Source of the DNA: Lithobates sylvaticus
Taxonomy: Eukaryota > Chordata > Amphibia > Anura > Ranidae
Direction: 5' to 3'
Length of the DNA: 64,000 nucleotides
NCBI GenBank assembly: GCA_028564925.1
Contig: CM053029.1
Coordinates: 190,894,940-190,958,939, forward strand
The notes under the pieces are model-generated. The model was given only the letters and a program-made list of their open reading frames with translations. It was not told the origin of the DNA and did no database searches. How positions within the stretch are numbered: the stretch's first letter is position 1; each line of letters opens with the position of its first letter. The position numbers and the translations under genes are program-made. Of this stretch, positions 12,695 to 24,117 are shown one piece after another.

Positions 12695-14189
12695 CTATAT
12701 AGTGTTGCTGTATAAAATCGCTCCTGCTGTACTTATAACAAAATCCCATCCCCCCTCCTAATTTAAGTTCTGCATGCATGATAGCGCTGTGGTCATATCA
12801 CTGTTGGCCATTCATAAAACAAATGGCTGCACTGTGACCAAAACAAAAAATGATGTGAAATCTCACTTTCTGCTCCATCTCCAGGACAGGAAGTGAAGAG
12901 AAATCCTCCCAGCTCGATGCAGAAATAAAAGGAAAATTTACAGGGGTGTTAACCCTTCCCTACTCTATACAAAAGAAAAAACGTCAATACAGACCCCTTT
13001 CACATTGATCCGGTGTGCTGCTTCTGCCGCGTGTCTGCAGCGCAGTGTACCGGCCTTTTTTGTGCCAATGAACTGCACTTTGCCTTTGAACTCTATTTAT
13101 CTCCCATGGTTTGGGTGTCCAAAACGTTGTCCTTCACTGAAACCTGCCTCCTGGACATCCCAGGTAGGGAGGGGGTTATCACTACATCATCCTTGCCTAG
13201 GCAACGTGATGGGCTGCACTACTGAAAAAAGAAAAAGGGTTTTACTTTTACAAATATTAATGGACCATGTTGACTTGTCTAAGAGGGAGGAAGCAGGATG
13301 TGAGGAAGTACATTTTTTGGTAGAAGGCCCCACAACTACTTTCTGGGGACCTGCTGCTGCCCATTGAGATGAATTATTGGATGCGGCTGTGTGCAGTATG
13401 CGCTGCTTGTTGTGTAAAGCACCTACTCACGCATAGATGTATGCTTCGAATGCAGATTGCGATCATGTTAGACTTCTTGTAAACTGGTTTTAATATCATT
13501 GCCTTTTGTTGTTCATTTTAATTGGGGATTATAGGAAAGGCTATCTATGCTAAATATAGATGTTTGAATTGCGATGATCGTGAGAGCAGGATTTCTGTCA
13601 TGGTCTGGGGGCCTTCTGCAGTCAGAGCCGAACACTGTAGCAGTGTGTAAGACACAATACCACAGCAGACTCCATGGTTACCGCAGGGAGCAGAGACAGA
13701 AGGCGTCATGCATTTCAAATTGTACTTAGAATGAGGAGCTTGTTATGTGCAGCTGTATGAACAGGTGAGGGCATTTATCATCGCCATATCTGCCCACTCA
13801 GGGCCTCATCTCTATGTAGACTTTCTAGAACGTCTTTGGAAGATTCCGGCCTGCCTCCGATCAGAGTCTTGCTGCAGAGTTTAGAAATTGACTACACTAA
13901 AGTATTCGGCAAAGGGAAATGCGTCAGTTTTGTGGTGTAAATAGTGGTGGGATTTTTCTGTGCCAAGGAGGTAATGCTTAAGACAAGTTCTTTGTGATAT
14001 TGCACCAAGTCATACCAAAAGACGAGTTGGCACCTGCTGTGCCAAATTGTTTAACAGTTTCTGATTACATGCACCAAATTAATCAAACACATGTGCTAAG
14101 GTTCTAGGTTAACGAAGTGGTGTAAAATATACGCAATTTCCTAGTTTCGAGCGATTTATGTATAGAGGGCCGGCCAGGACAGCGGGAAC
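12695..14189. other. Intronic sequence with a possible MITE end
   Basis: A word GACCCCTTTCACATTGATCC near 12991 resembles repeat C ends, but no partner end was found. Otherwise nothing recognised. Confidence 0.35.
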
Positions 14190-14515
14190 TTTCTAAGGCA
14201 TGTACATACATTGATGGGAACCAGAGGGTGCTATCAATGTTCCCTTTTTTTATGTCTGCATGGGAAAAAGATTTGAATATAAGATTTCGGCCGATCAAAG
14301 AGATTGTATCTATTATTTCATAAAACGTCTATCTCTTTGAGACTGCAGGAAGCAGGGTACAAGCTTTTGACTAGACATGTGCCAGAATTCGCCCCTATTG
14401 GCAAGAGGTGTGCGCTTTACTTAAAGATATCTCTGGTCTTTCCCTTGATCTGGACCCAGCAGCATGTTTGTTACATCTCAACCTGCTCTCACAAGGGGTA
14501 GAAATCACAAATCAA
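14190..14515 (+). pseudogene. L1 (Tx1 clade) LINE fragment
   Basis: Plus-strand translations give SAWEKDLNIRF and then ISLRLQEAGYKLLTR. These match the ORF2 C-terminal region of the L1 copy at 41640-42361 (KWERDLNCSF and ICLKIQETGYKILTR). At least one frame change separates the two stretches. Only about 100 codons remain. Confidence 0.7.
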
Positions 14516-14579
14516 TGGTAAAGCACGGAACTTCAGTCATTTTTTTTCAACTTTACATCTATTAAATCCTCTCCCCTTG

Positions 14580-14985
14580 TTTTAACTTTGGATAGTAAAA
14601 CTTTTTTTTATGCCGTTAAAAACGTATACAGCCCACTTCCTGTTTCTTGTTTGGTAAAAAAGCTTAGGCTTATAATATCACGCACAGCTCTCTCTCTCTC
14701 ACTCTTGTGAGAGTTTGCCAGGAAGGGAGGGGGGCGTCATAAGAGGGCCAATGAGAGCCGCAGAGCTGGAGGTGTATCTGTGTAAATCCAGGAAGTGAAC
14801 AGGCAGCATCTTCAGCTGCCCACGGTTAAAATGGATGCAGCCAGCCTCAGTGGAGGGAGATTTCTGCAACATATTTGGCAAGTACAGAATCACAGTATAT
14901 ATAAAATAATATGCAAAGCTTTAGAATGGCAAAGATGTTTTTATTACAAATTATGTGAGCAGACTGCAGTTCCTCTTTAATGCAG
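14580..14985. repeat. Unclassified dispersed repeat
   Basis: Contains CAGCCCACTTCCTGTTTC and GAGGGCCAATGAGAGCCG; the first part resembles 3295-3460. Boundaries are guesses. Confidence 0.35.
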
Positions 14986-15000
14986 TGATGGCCTGTTTAT

Positions 15001-15592
15001 CGGTGTTCTATCAAAATACCACTACCCATCAGAAAATGCAACGGAAGTGACGCCGCGAACAGCAATGCTTATTGCGCATGCTCTATGCGTTCCAACATGG
15101 CCGCTATGCGTTTCAATAGGTTTTTTAATCTGACAGACCATGAAGGCGGCAGCGGCCATCTTGTTACACCCAGGCAAGTCTTGCATTCCACACTTATTTT
15201 ATCAGTTAACTCATCTTGTATACTGAAATAGACTATTTCACTTGGTCGCAGTGAAATAATCTATTTCACTATATAATCAGTTTGGCGCTGAGCAATGCAA
15301 GGTGTACCAAGATGGCTGCCACCACCTGCCTGCAGGCTTGTTGCTGCTTTTCAAATGCAACATCAAAACAGTGTCACAGATTGAAAAATACTGTATTTTG
15401 AGTATATAAGGTGAGTTTACTGCTAAAATAAGTGTGAAGTTGAAGACTTGTCTAGGTGTAAGAAGATGTCCACTGCTGCCTTTGTGTTCTTTCAAATTAG
15501 GAAACCTATTGGAACGCATAGCGGCCATGTTTGCTGGGAACGTCCCTTCTGTTACATTTTCTGATGGGTAGCGGTATTCTGACAGGACACCG
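15001..15592. mobile_element. Foldback-type MITE with long arms
   Basis: CGGTGTTCTATCAAAATACC at the left and GGTATTCTGACAGGACACCG at the right are inverted. The similarity continues inward (ACTACCCATCAGAAAATG, CATGGCCGCTATGCG, CACACTTATTTTA) for about 230-270 bp with gaps, leaving a loop of under 100 bp around 15235-15330. No gene. Confidence 0.65.
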
Positions 15593-16783
15593 GCACATTG
15601 GAAGTCCTCTCCAGCGGTGGGACACTGGATTAGAGCAGTAAAAGATGTGGAGAAGCAGCTTACAGCATTGGTGAAAACACAGGAAGCTTGTTTTTGTAAA
15701 ACCTGGAGTTGGTGGTTATAGTTCACCTCAACGGTGAAATATAAGGCATTTTTTCCCCTAATCCTTGTGTTCAAAATTTTTATTTTATATGGAAGAAAAA
15801 CTTTTTTTGGGTGGAGGGGAAGGGAAAAAAAGGAGAAAAAAAAAAAGGAAAATTCTACGGGATGCTGTGTGTTATCCCTGCCTCAACATACACATGTTAT
15901 TAAGTAGAAATTTAATAGGCGATGAGCTGAGCAGGCACGCCATGTACACATAGGTGTATTTTAAATTTGCATGGTGTACTTGGCAATTATATTGTTGGGT
16001 ACCTGGATGGTAGTGTATATTTATATTACTTGTCTTAATTTCATTATAGAGTATTTACCAAATGCCACTCTATGAAGGTTCGAGTTATAAAGTGGCATAT
16101 GTGGGTAATAGACTAAATAGCAACTATCATATTTTTCAGCTGGAAATTGCTAACATATAATTACTTTAATTGTTTTTAGCCAGTTATAAACCTCTATCTT
16201 GCATTAAGAAATTAAGTGTGAAACTGGAGGATGGCAGTGCACAGGCTTGAAATGTCTCAGATACAGCCTTAAAGTTAAGATGTAAGAGGGAAGTTGAGGG
16301 ACTGACCTAAAAGCAGCACTGGAGTAGGATGTGAGGCGGGACGGACAGCACGGAGCTCATCTGCACATAGGAGAGGTGGATGTGGTGTGACAGATGGTGA
16401 GGAGAAGCAAGCATGTGGGGGAGACATGTGCCACATACATAAGAAGGAAAACTCTAGTACTACACTGACTGCCAACAATCATGATTGGGATATTGGGGAC
16501 TTCATCTGAGAAGGTGTACTCTCTCCCCAAGCAGCTTGCTAAACCGTATCCTATTGAGGAAATCTTTTTGTATAAATGGCCACTTTCAGTGGTAGATCCT
16601 GCAATTTCCTACCTTAATAAGACTCTCTTGGCTCCCCCGCAGGATAAAATCCAACGGTAAAAGATCCAGTAGATAAAAGGTTATAGTTCCTCTTTAAAGC
16701 CATTTTCCCTTGGCTGATCTCGCCATGCAGCCTGCACTTTCTTCCCTTTGTCAGTCCACTGGGGTCTGGAAAAAAAGGTATTG
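15593..16783. other. Intronic sequence, nothing recognised
   Basis: Contains A-rich (15820-15850) and featureless stretches. No support for a gene. Confidence 0.35.
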
Positions 16784-16791
16784 CTCGTGAC

Positions 16792-17436
16792 TAGAGCTGC
16801 ACCATTCTGGCTAAAATGAGAATCACAATTTTTTTGCTTAGAAGATAGATCATGATTCTCACAGCGTAACATCATCTTTCACATTAAAACAAAAAAAATT
16901 GGGCTAACTTTACTTTTTTCGTTTTTTTTTTTTTTTTATTCAATGAAGTGTATTTTTTCCCCAAAAAATTGCGTTTGAAAGACCGCTGGCCAAATACAGT
17001 GTGACATAAAATATTGCAGCAATTGACATTTTATTCCCTAGGGTCTCTGCTAAAAATATATATGATGTTTGGGGGTTCCAAGTAATTTTCTAGCAAAAAA
17101 TATTGATTTTAACTTCAGAAACAAGTGTCAGGAAAAAGATTTAGACTTTTAAGTGGTTAATCGTCCTGCATTTACACATTGTTTAAAAGCTTGGCAGACT
17201 GCCTGGATTTTTTTTTCACACAGAAGTTTCTCCCTTTGATCTAAGAAAGAAGAGTTAGTTACAATGTTTCATGTTAAACTTGGCAGACTGCCCAGATGTT
17301 TTCTTTTGACAGCTGAGTGAGCAGAGAAGTCTCTCCACTTGTTGTTATATGAAAGAATCAGCAAACTCTGCAATATAGATAGTCAGAGGGGTTGAATCGA
17401 GATCACGATTTTTTAACGATTAATTGTGCAGCTCTA
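16792..17436. mobile_element. hAT MITE with perfect 8-bp target duplication
   Basis: The 645-bp element starts TAGAGCTGCAC and ends GTGCAGCTCTA, flanked on both sides by CTCGTGAC (16784-16791 and 17437-17444). An exact 8-bp duplication is diagnostic of hAT-type insertion. It carries a TTAA element inside (16884-17160). Confidence 0.9.
16884..17160 (-). mobile_element. TTAA family B fragment nested in hAT MITE
   Basis: Matches, in reverse, the family B copies at 28717 and 50541 (TTTTCTAGCAAAAAATAT, GCGTTTGAAAGACC). Its right end is AAGTGG-TTAA (17157-17160); a TTAA also sits at 16884-16887. Much shorter than the 1.3-kb copies, so internally deleted. Confidence 0.65.
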
Positions 17437-17444
17437 CTCGTGAC

Positions 17445-18420
17445 CCTGGTTTCATCCTTGCGGGTGCCTCTGCCTACAGTCAATTTGAATGGTTACCTAC
17501 AGCCTTACAATGTCTGGGCTGATTCTCAACAAATTTCCAATGTTGATCAGCTGAAGTTCCCTGTAAGAAGTGTCTCGAGAGGCTGCCTTTTGAAGGAGAA
17601 CGATTGTTTGGTACCTCCTTGGATAAGTACACAAAGGATATCACAGGGGGTAAGAGTACTTCCCTCCCCTAGAATAATATGGCTTGCGTCTCTACCAGTA
17701 GGCCTTCCACTCCAGATGCTTCCAGCACCAAGTCCAACACTGGAACATTTTTTTTTGTAAGAGATGGCCTTCCAAATCAGCCAAGTCAGTTGCCAAGCCC
17801 CCTTCCCAGTGACATGGCACCCCTCAGGGTGGGGGGGAAGCCTGTTAAATTTCCCCCATTTCTGGACCCAACATATCTTGGACCTGTGGGTGCAGAGTGG
17901 TGTTTCCCAGGGCCACAAGTTGGAATTTCACCTTTCCCATGCTCCCAAATATACTCCTTTCCCCACCTCGACAGGTGGATCTAATGACTGCTGTGTAACT
18001 GTTTCTGTCTCTGGGGGTTGTTGTCCTAGTTCCGGCAGCAGAGCAATCCCAAGGGTTTTGTTTGAACATCTTGATGGTCCCCAAGTCAGAACAGTTCTGG
18101 ACTTTAAAGTTGTCAGCTTTTTCTAATGGATGCAGAATGGAGAATGTGAGGTCAGCCATTGCCTCACTTCTAGGGGATTTTTATGTCCTCCATAGACCAC
18201 CTGCACATCTCCATTTTTCTGCAGCACCAACGATATCTGTGTTTTGCTGTGGGCGACCTGGACTAGCATTTTATTGCCTTTTATTTTTGAGTTGTCTACA
18301 ACCCCTTGAGTTTTGCTTGCTCCAGTGTTGACTCTGCTTTCAAGGGGTTAAAGTTGGGGGGTACCTGGACGATTTGCTACTGAAGAATGAACCTCTTCTT
18401 ATCTTCTGTGCCTGAAGCCC
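17445..18420 (+). mobile_element. DIRS-like tyrosine-recombinase retroelement, fossil fragment
   Basis: Recognisable pieces of a DIRS1-type reverse-transcriptase region lie here, ending in a YLDDLLL-type active-site word near 18370. The fragment is about 1 kb, lacks the terminal repeats and recombinase region, and is heavily broken (many breaks). It looks much older than the Ngaro copy at 44.6-50.1 kb. Family assignment rests on a few conserved words. Confidence 0.5.
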
Positions 18421-19720
18421 AGCACATCCAAAAGGCAGCATCCCGTCCCACACTGTTGTCGACAGAAGGGTCCCACGGAACCTGACATAAGTATGTGTTG
18501 TAGTATGTGACCTTGCCGGAGTGATTTCCCATCATTTGCTGTCATTGACACATAGAAGCCTGACGGAAGTCCTTTAGTTCTAAACTAAATAAAAATGTGT
18601 TGGCTTAGGTTGAGCTGTAATAAACCAACGCCATCTAAATGCGATGGGAGCTCCATCCTCCGCAAAATATGTGCAGTAGATTGTGTCTGTCAAGGCCATG
18701 AACTTGCGGGTCTTTGGGGACCCCACATATCCCTGCCACCTTGTGTCTCTGCCCTCTCCCTCAGGTCAGTAATGAAAGTGCCAATCTAGCCCATATGTAA
18801 ATAAACATGCCAGCAGGGACCATTGATTTTAGGATTGTGGAATCCAGCACTAATTAGACCTCTGACCACTGTTCTTCCGAGGCCTGGTCCACTGAGACTC
18901 CTGGGTCTTACCCTGACTGCCCTCTTTATATGGTTTTTATAATATTTTCTGTTTCTTTGCTTTAGTAAACAAACCTTTAATTTTAATTACTGCAGGCCAC
19001 AGACAAGGAATCGTAGTTGTTGTCAAGTATTATTTAAAATATAGTAGTTTCTTTAATGATGTTGAAGATTTTTATGCATTTTCTCACGCAACTTTATTAA
19101 CATTTTACTTATTAACTTAATTAGTTCTGCAGTGTAGCTTCGAAAGACTGCTCTCTACCACTATTTAATTAATTGATGTAAACAGCTCTGGAGCTCTCTG
19201 GCGAGAAGTCTTGCTGCTCTAAGCCTTGAGCTGAATAATTTTCTTATACGTAGATATGTACTAGACCTCATGTATAGCCTGTGGAGGAGAGGACAATTTT
19301 CACTTTCATTATTAACCTGCTCCAGAAAAATGTTTGAAGGGAAGAAACTAAATCTAACTATTGGCTGCTGCTGCATGTGTGTATTTATGGTCAGTATATA
19401 TAATCTCTACGTAGACCAGACAAACCCATCTTAAATAACCTTGAAGTTACTTTTTGATGAAGATCCATCTATTTAACTATCTGTTTAGGCTAGGGGTGAA
19501 GGGATAAGCTGTATTACTCACCTTATTCCTGGCTATGATAACACTGTCCTCAAGCCCCAGGCTGTGGGGGTGGTCCCCCTGCGTCGTTATGCACAATGAG
19601 GAGGTGGGCCTGCAACTTGAAGCTACTTAGAGAGGACACTACATGGGGCCATTCCCCTAGACCCCTGTGGGGTGGGGTGTCACTGCAAGGATACATTATG
19701 TCTCATTCCCCAGAGTTTAG
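18421..19720. other. Intronic sequence, nothing recognised
   Basis: AT-rich after 18950. No repeat ends or exon that I can support. Confidence 0.35.
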
Positions 19721-20162
19721 CTTTAAAGCGGAGTTCCACCCAAAAATGGAACTTCCGCTTTTCGGAATCCTCCCCCCCTCCGGTGTCGCATTTGGCACCT
19801 TTCAGGGGGGAGGGGGAAGCAGATACCTGTCTAATCCAGGTATTTGCTCCCACTTCCAGGCATAGATAACTGATCTACAGTATCCGCGGATATTCACGCC
19901 ATGTCCGGCGCCTCCTCCGTCCCCCCCGCTGTCTTCCAGGAGACACACAGGTCCCAGAAGACAGCACTGGGTTCGCGGCTCCGCGACTCGTGCTTGCGCA
20001 GTAGGAAACCTCCACCCAAGAGCCGAGGGACAGATCGGCTTCAGGGGCCAACATCGCGGGTGCCCCGCACAGGCAACTATTTATATTTTAAAAGTCAACA
20101 GCTGCAGTATTTGTAGCTGCTGACTTTAAAAAAAAAAAAAATTGGTGGAACTCCGCTTTAAA
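19721..20162. mobile_element. Dispersed repeat E, full copy
   Basis: Ends CTTTAAAGCGGAGTTCCACC and GGTGGAACTCCGCTTTAAAG are perfect inverted repeats. A second inner palindrome around GCTGCAGTATTTGTAGCTGC lies at 20099-20120. The same layout recurs at 25086-25544. GC-rich interior, no gene. Confidence 0.75.
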
Positions 20163-20695
20163 GGCAGTTTTTTAAAAATAACAAACATGTTATACTTCCC
20201 TACTCTGCAGATGCGCATCGGGACAATGTCTCAATGCCTGTGATTAGCGCAGTGCTCCTACTTCCTGGCGGGCTCTGCACGTGGACCATGCGAACACGCC
20301 TGAGCTCATCCTCAGTTTTGTACACAGCAGCCCAGATCCTCATCTTCTCAGGTCCATCACTGGCACTCCTGGCCCCTCCCTCCTGCTGAGTGCCCCCATA
20401 GCAATCGGCTTTCTTTGGGGGCAGCGCTGCTGCAAGCCACTGCTCTGTGTGTCTATTCACTGCCCCTGCTCCATTCTGCTGCGCCTCTGCTTTCTCCTCA
20501 TTGGCTCGCTGGCTGTGATGACAGTAGCAGACAGTAAGTAGGAAGAGAGCCGCTGCTCTCATGCACATTGCTGGATCGAGATGGGAACTCTGTGCTGCAC
20601 ACATAATGTTTTTTTTTACTTTCATGCAAAGAATGCATGGAGGTAAAAAACCTTGAGCCTTTATCACCACTTTAAATCTGAGTTCCTGTCACTGC
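20163..20695. repeat. Dispersed repeat D
   Basis: Starts GGCAGTTTTTTAAAAATAAC, includes ACAAACATGTTATACTTCCC, and ends near TATCACCACTTTAAATC. Related sequence at 24118-25085, 60905-61290 and (inverted) 55412-55740. Reading frames in it are not conserved between copies. It abuts repeat E here and at 25085, suggesting the two travel together. Confidence 0.6.
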
Positions 20696-21068
20696 TTAAT
20701 ACACAGATGGGATGCATAAAGGAGAGCTGTTTTAACTGCCAAAGGCTTTGTGCTTTTGTCCAGCCAGTCAGATGACACCACTTTCCTTATTACAGTTATG
20801 GACTGCAGATGGGATAATGTACTGTAGTGTCTTTATCTTTAGATAGTGAGATCCTTCTCTTCTTTGCAACTACTGAACCCCAAATGTGTCCTGAAGAAGT
20901 GTACAACGAAACGCGTAGATGCATTAGGGCTCACATCATGTATCGATTCTTATCTATATATCTATATGCGATTTTTATTATTTCTTTCATGTCTCTGGTC
21001 TTTATACTATATGTATTTTTCAATGAATGTTAAAACAATTTTTTATACTCCCAGTGTTTGTTGTGCCT
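20696..21068. other. Intronic sequence with a short dispersed motif
   Basis: GAAGAAGTGTACAACGAAAC and CGCGTAGATGCATTAGGG (about 20895-20932) look like part of a dispersed repeat that I cannot name. No gene. Confidence 0.35.
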
Positions 21069-22183
21069 TTAACCACTTCAATACCAGGCACTTAGACACC
21101 TTCCTGCCCAGGCCAATTTTCAGCTTTCAGCGCTGTAGCAATTTGAATGACAATTGCGCGGTCATACTATGCTGTACTCAAACAAATTTTTTATGATTTT
21201 GTTCCCACAAATAGAGCTTTCTTTTTGTGGTATTTGATCACCTCTGTGATTTTTATTTTTTGCGCAACAAATAAGAAAAGACTGAAAATATAGACAAAAA
21301 AATAGTTTTGCTTTGTTGCTGTTAAAATTTTTTGTAAATAAGTAAGTTTTCTTCTTCTTCAATGATGGGCACTGATATGGCATCACTGACGGGCACTGAT
21401 AAGGCGGCACTGATGGGCACCAATGAGGTGGTACTGACGGCCACTGATGATGGGCACTGATGGGTGGCACTGATGGGTGGCACTGATGGGTGGCACTGAT
21501 GGGTGGCACTGATGGGTGGCACTGATGGGCGGCACTCATGGGCGGCACTGTTGGGCACTCATGGGCGGCACTGATGGGCACTCATGGGCGGCACTGATAG
21601 GTGGGCACGGATGGGCACTGATAGGTGGCACTGCTGGACACTGATGGATGGCACTGCTTGGCATTACTGATTTTTTTTTTGGTACATGATGGTGCCAGTC
21701 AGTGCCCATTTGTGGGCACTGACTGGCACAGATTGGGCATCATTTGCACATGTGAATTTCCATGGGGTACATACCTGGCCATCCACATGTTGCCCACTTC
21801 CCTGGTGGTCCAGGCGGCTTCCCTGGTGGTCTAGTGTGGGCATCTGAGGGGAGGCTGCGCTGATAAACAATCAGCGCAGACCCCACTTGTCAGGAGAGCC
21901 GCCGATCGGCTCTCCTCCACTCGCGTCTCTCAGACGCGAGTGAGGAAAAGCTGATCACCGGCTTTTCCTGTTTACATCGTGATCAGCTGTGATTGGACAC
22001 GGTTGATTACGTGGTAAAGAGCCTCCGCCGGACTGACACACCGCTCCACCGATCGCCACAATGCTCACCCCCGAGGGCGCGAGGCGGCATGTTATCCTAA
22101 AGGACATCATATGACGCCCAGTCAGGATAACAGAACCACTTCCTGGACGTCAATTTACTATTGACCGGGTAAAAAGTGGTTAA
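21069..22183. mobile_element. TTAA element, family A copy with minisatellite
   Basis: TTAA-CCACTTCAATACC at the left (TTAA 21069-21072) and AAAAAGTGG-TTAA at the right (22180-22183). The left part matches other family A copies (CACAAATAGAGCTTTC). A minisatellite occupies about 21360-21660, and four short hairpins lie at 21854-21966. No gene. Same subfamily as the inverted copy at 54235-55411. Confidence 0.8.
21360..21660. repeat. 13-bp minisatellite (GATGGGTGGCACT)
   Basis: Tandem, partly degenerate units; the clearest 13-bp run is at about 21455-21540. Frames through it give repetitive peptides that are not genes. Confidence 0.85.
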
Positions 22184-23325
22184 AATCCGACCACAGGTTT
22201 TCTTTGAATTCCTTTTTTTCTTTTTGTTCCCAATATTCGCGGATGAGGCAATGCGAGTGCTTTTTCTCTGTTTATTCGTACTGTAGTGTCCTCTCTTCAA
22301 CCTCTCTCAGAAGACTGCTGAGGGAATCCCCCTGCTCACTGTGTTCTCACCACCTATCTGCATGTTACTTGTCAGCATATTTGCATGTAGCACTGTCCTT
22401 CCCACCCCACTCGCAGTCTATGTGCTTCTGTATGAGATGGGGATTGCAAGAGGCTGATTTGTTACATTTTGGTGCTCTCACTAGTTGTATTTAAAGATAC
22501 CTTTAATGATTTAATAATGAATACAGAGCAGCATTAATTTGTGTCTATTTTATCTGCCTGGAGTTCAGCTTTAATCAAATTTGAAAGTCCTCATTTCCTC
22601 TTTTATGTTTGTTATGCTTTCATGGTAATTAATGTGGATATAGGACAATGTTATGAGAAGCTTTGTGTTCGTATGCATTGCTCAGGTTGTCTTTTCCATA
22701 ATGAAATGTAAATAGTTTTTTAACCCAAAACCAGAAATATAATATATTGCAGCTTATTAGATGTGGTGGTAGCATTCGTTTTCCTTTTTTTGTCTTTCTC
22801 CCTTTCACCTGGTCAGTAACACATCTCCTATATATATTGTCAGTCTGGGGGGGGGGGGGGGGGGGGGGGGGGGATGCTATATGTACTATCACTATCAGAT
22901 TTAGATATACTAACAAATTGAAGCTAAACTTCAGCTCACACTGCTGTAACCGCAACAGTTTTTGTCCTTTTTGGGATAAAGGTTTTACATCCATAAATAA
23001 AATGTGATCGTTGTAAGCACCCCCCTGTCAGTGGTAAATGGTTTGTCTCAACACTGCTACATCTACAGGAGAGCTCGTTCTGTTGAAAAACAACAGACTT
23101 GCTGTCAGGATCACCAAGTGAAAATAAAGGAAAGAAAGCCTAAAAAAGAAAAATAATGCAGCCATCACATCTAAGACTTAGTAAGCTGCAATATAATATA
23201 TGTTTGCTGTTGGGTTTAATATATAAGAGGATTTGGCGACTGACGCTTAATTGGCATTTTCAGTTTACCTCGGGATGCATTGCAGAAAATCTTTTTAACA
23301 CCTCTCATCTCCTTCTCCTTTCCAG
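22184..23325. other. Intronic sequence upstream of exon 2
   Basis: No mobile element ends recognised. Contains a run of 27 G (22847-22873). The last 25 bp form the pyrimidine-rich acceptor of exon 2. Confidence 0.4.
22847..22873. repeat. Poly-G run of 27
   Basis: An uninterrupted G run on the plus strand. Length in the genome is uncertain because such runs sequence poorly. Confidence 0.95.
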
Positions 23326-23428
23326 GTTCCGCTAATAAGACAGAAGGATGACTATGTCAATGACAAAGGATCCGAAAGGAAGGACTGGCATGACCATGAG
23401 CAAATTAGACAAGACCACGATCGAACAG
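23326..23428 (+). CDS. GALNT10: Polypeptide GalNAc-transferase exon (probably exon 2), GALNT10-like
   Basis: A 103-bp coding exon read from its first base, giving VPLIRQKDDY... and ending KDWHDHEQIRQDHDRTG. The acceptor is CTCCTTTCCAG (AG 23324-23325) and the donor GTAATG at 23429; it ends in phase 1. GalNAc-transferases are type II Golgi membrane enzymes that add GalNAc from UDP-GalNAc to Ser/Thr of proteins, starting mucin-type O-glycans. This part is the luminal stem between the membrane anchor (not in the window) and the catalytic domain. The word KDWHD is shared with human GALNT10 and with the close relative GALNTL6; the following exons favour GALNT10. The next exon fits in phase and completes the Gly codon. 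Confidence 0.85.
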
Positions 23429-24117
23429 GTAATGCTGAAATGCTGACAGGCTTTCTGAGGCTGTCAATGTTTTAATTCTCAAGACCTCACAAAAGCTATT
23501 TGCTTAAGTCAGTTGTCTGCGGATTTGATCACTGATGAAAAATGTATATAGTACCCAACTAAAGGGACATGTCACACATTGAAGACATCTGCTGTGCAGA
23601 CTTTCAGCCTGTTAATGAAAAAGAAGACGGAAAATTCACAGCTGAATTAATAAAACTGCTTCACAAGGTCATTCTATAAAATCATTGACACTTCTCTTGT
23701 TAGTGTTGCATACAACTGCTTATGAATGAGTTAGTTAATATCTGGTAAAGCCTAACAACAAACCTCTTTTATTAGGTATATTAATGTAAACATTTTATTA
23801 TATTCGTTGGATAAGTGCAAAAAAATACCTGATGATCCTGCTAGAAATCCAGGGAACGTGCATGTTCATGTACACTCTGCCTCTGCTGCACTGTTATTAA
23901 TTACAACCAAAACCTCTCCAAGGATACATAGTCTATCAGTAATGAGCAATAATTCCACCCCCTCAAAAACCTGTATTGCAGGCTATGAGGTGGATTTGCT
24001 AAAGGAAAATATGCTGTGAATTGCAAGTGCAGTTGCTCTAGATCCGAGGGGAAGCTCTGCTGATTATTATCATCCAATCGTGCAAGCAAACATGCTATTT
24101 TTTTTTTTTTGCACGTG
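23429..24117. other. Start of intron 2, nothing recognised
   Basis: Begins with the donor GTAATG. No mobile element seen before repeat D at 24118. Confidence 0.45.

Noticed and set aside
15277-15774. A 165-codon minus-strand frame
   Set aside because: Crosses the loop and one arm of a foldback MITE; no known domain.
17392-18331. A possible Pro/Ser-rich host exon
   Set aside because: Recognisable DIRS-like reverse-transcriptase words and multiple overlapping frames make an old fossil element the better explanation.
20200-20670. A 156-codon minus-strand frame
   Set aside because: Lies in repeat D, composition follows the repeat, and no motif is recognised.
21162-21581. Pro/Ser/Ala-rich repetitive frames
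   Set aside because: Products of the 13-bp minisatellite; the similar frames at 54712-55182 come from the 23-bp array.
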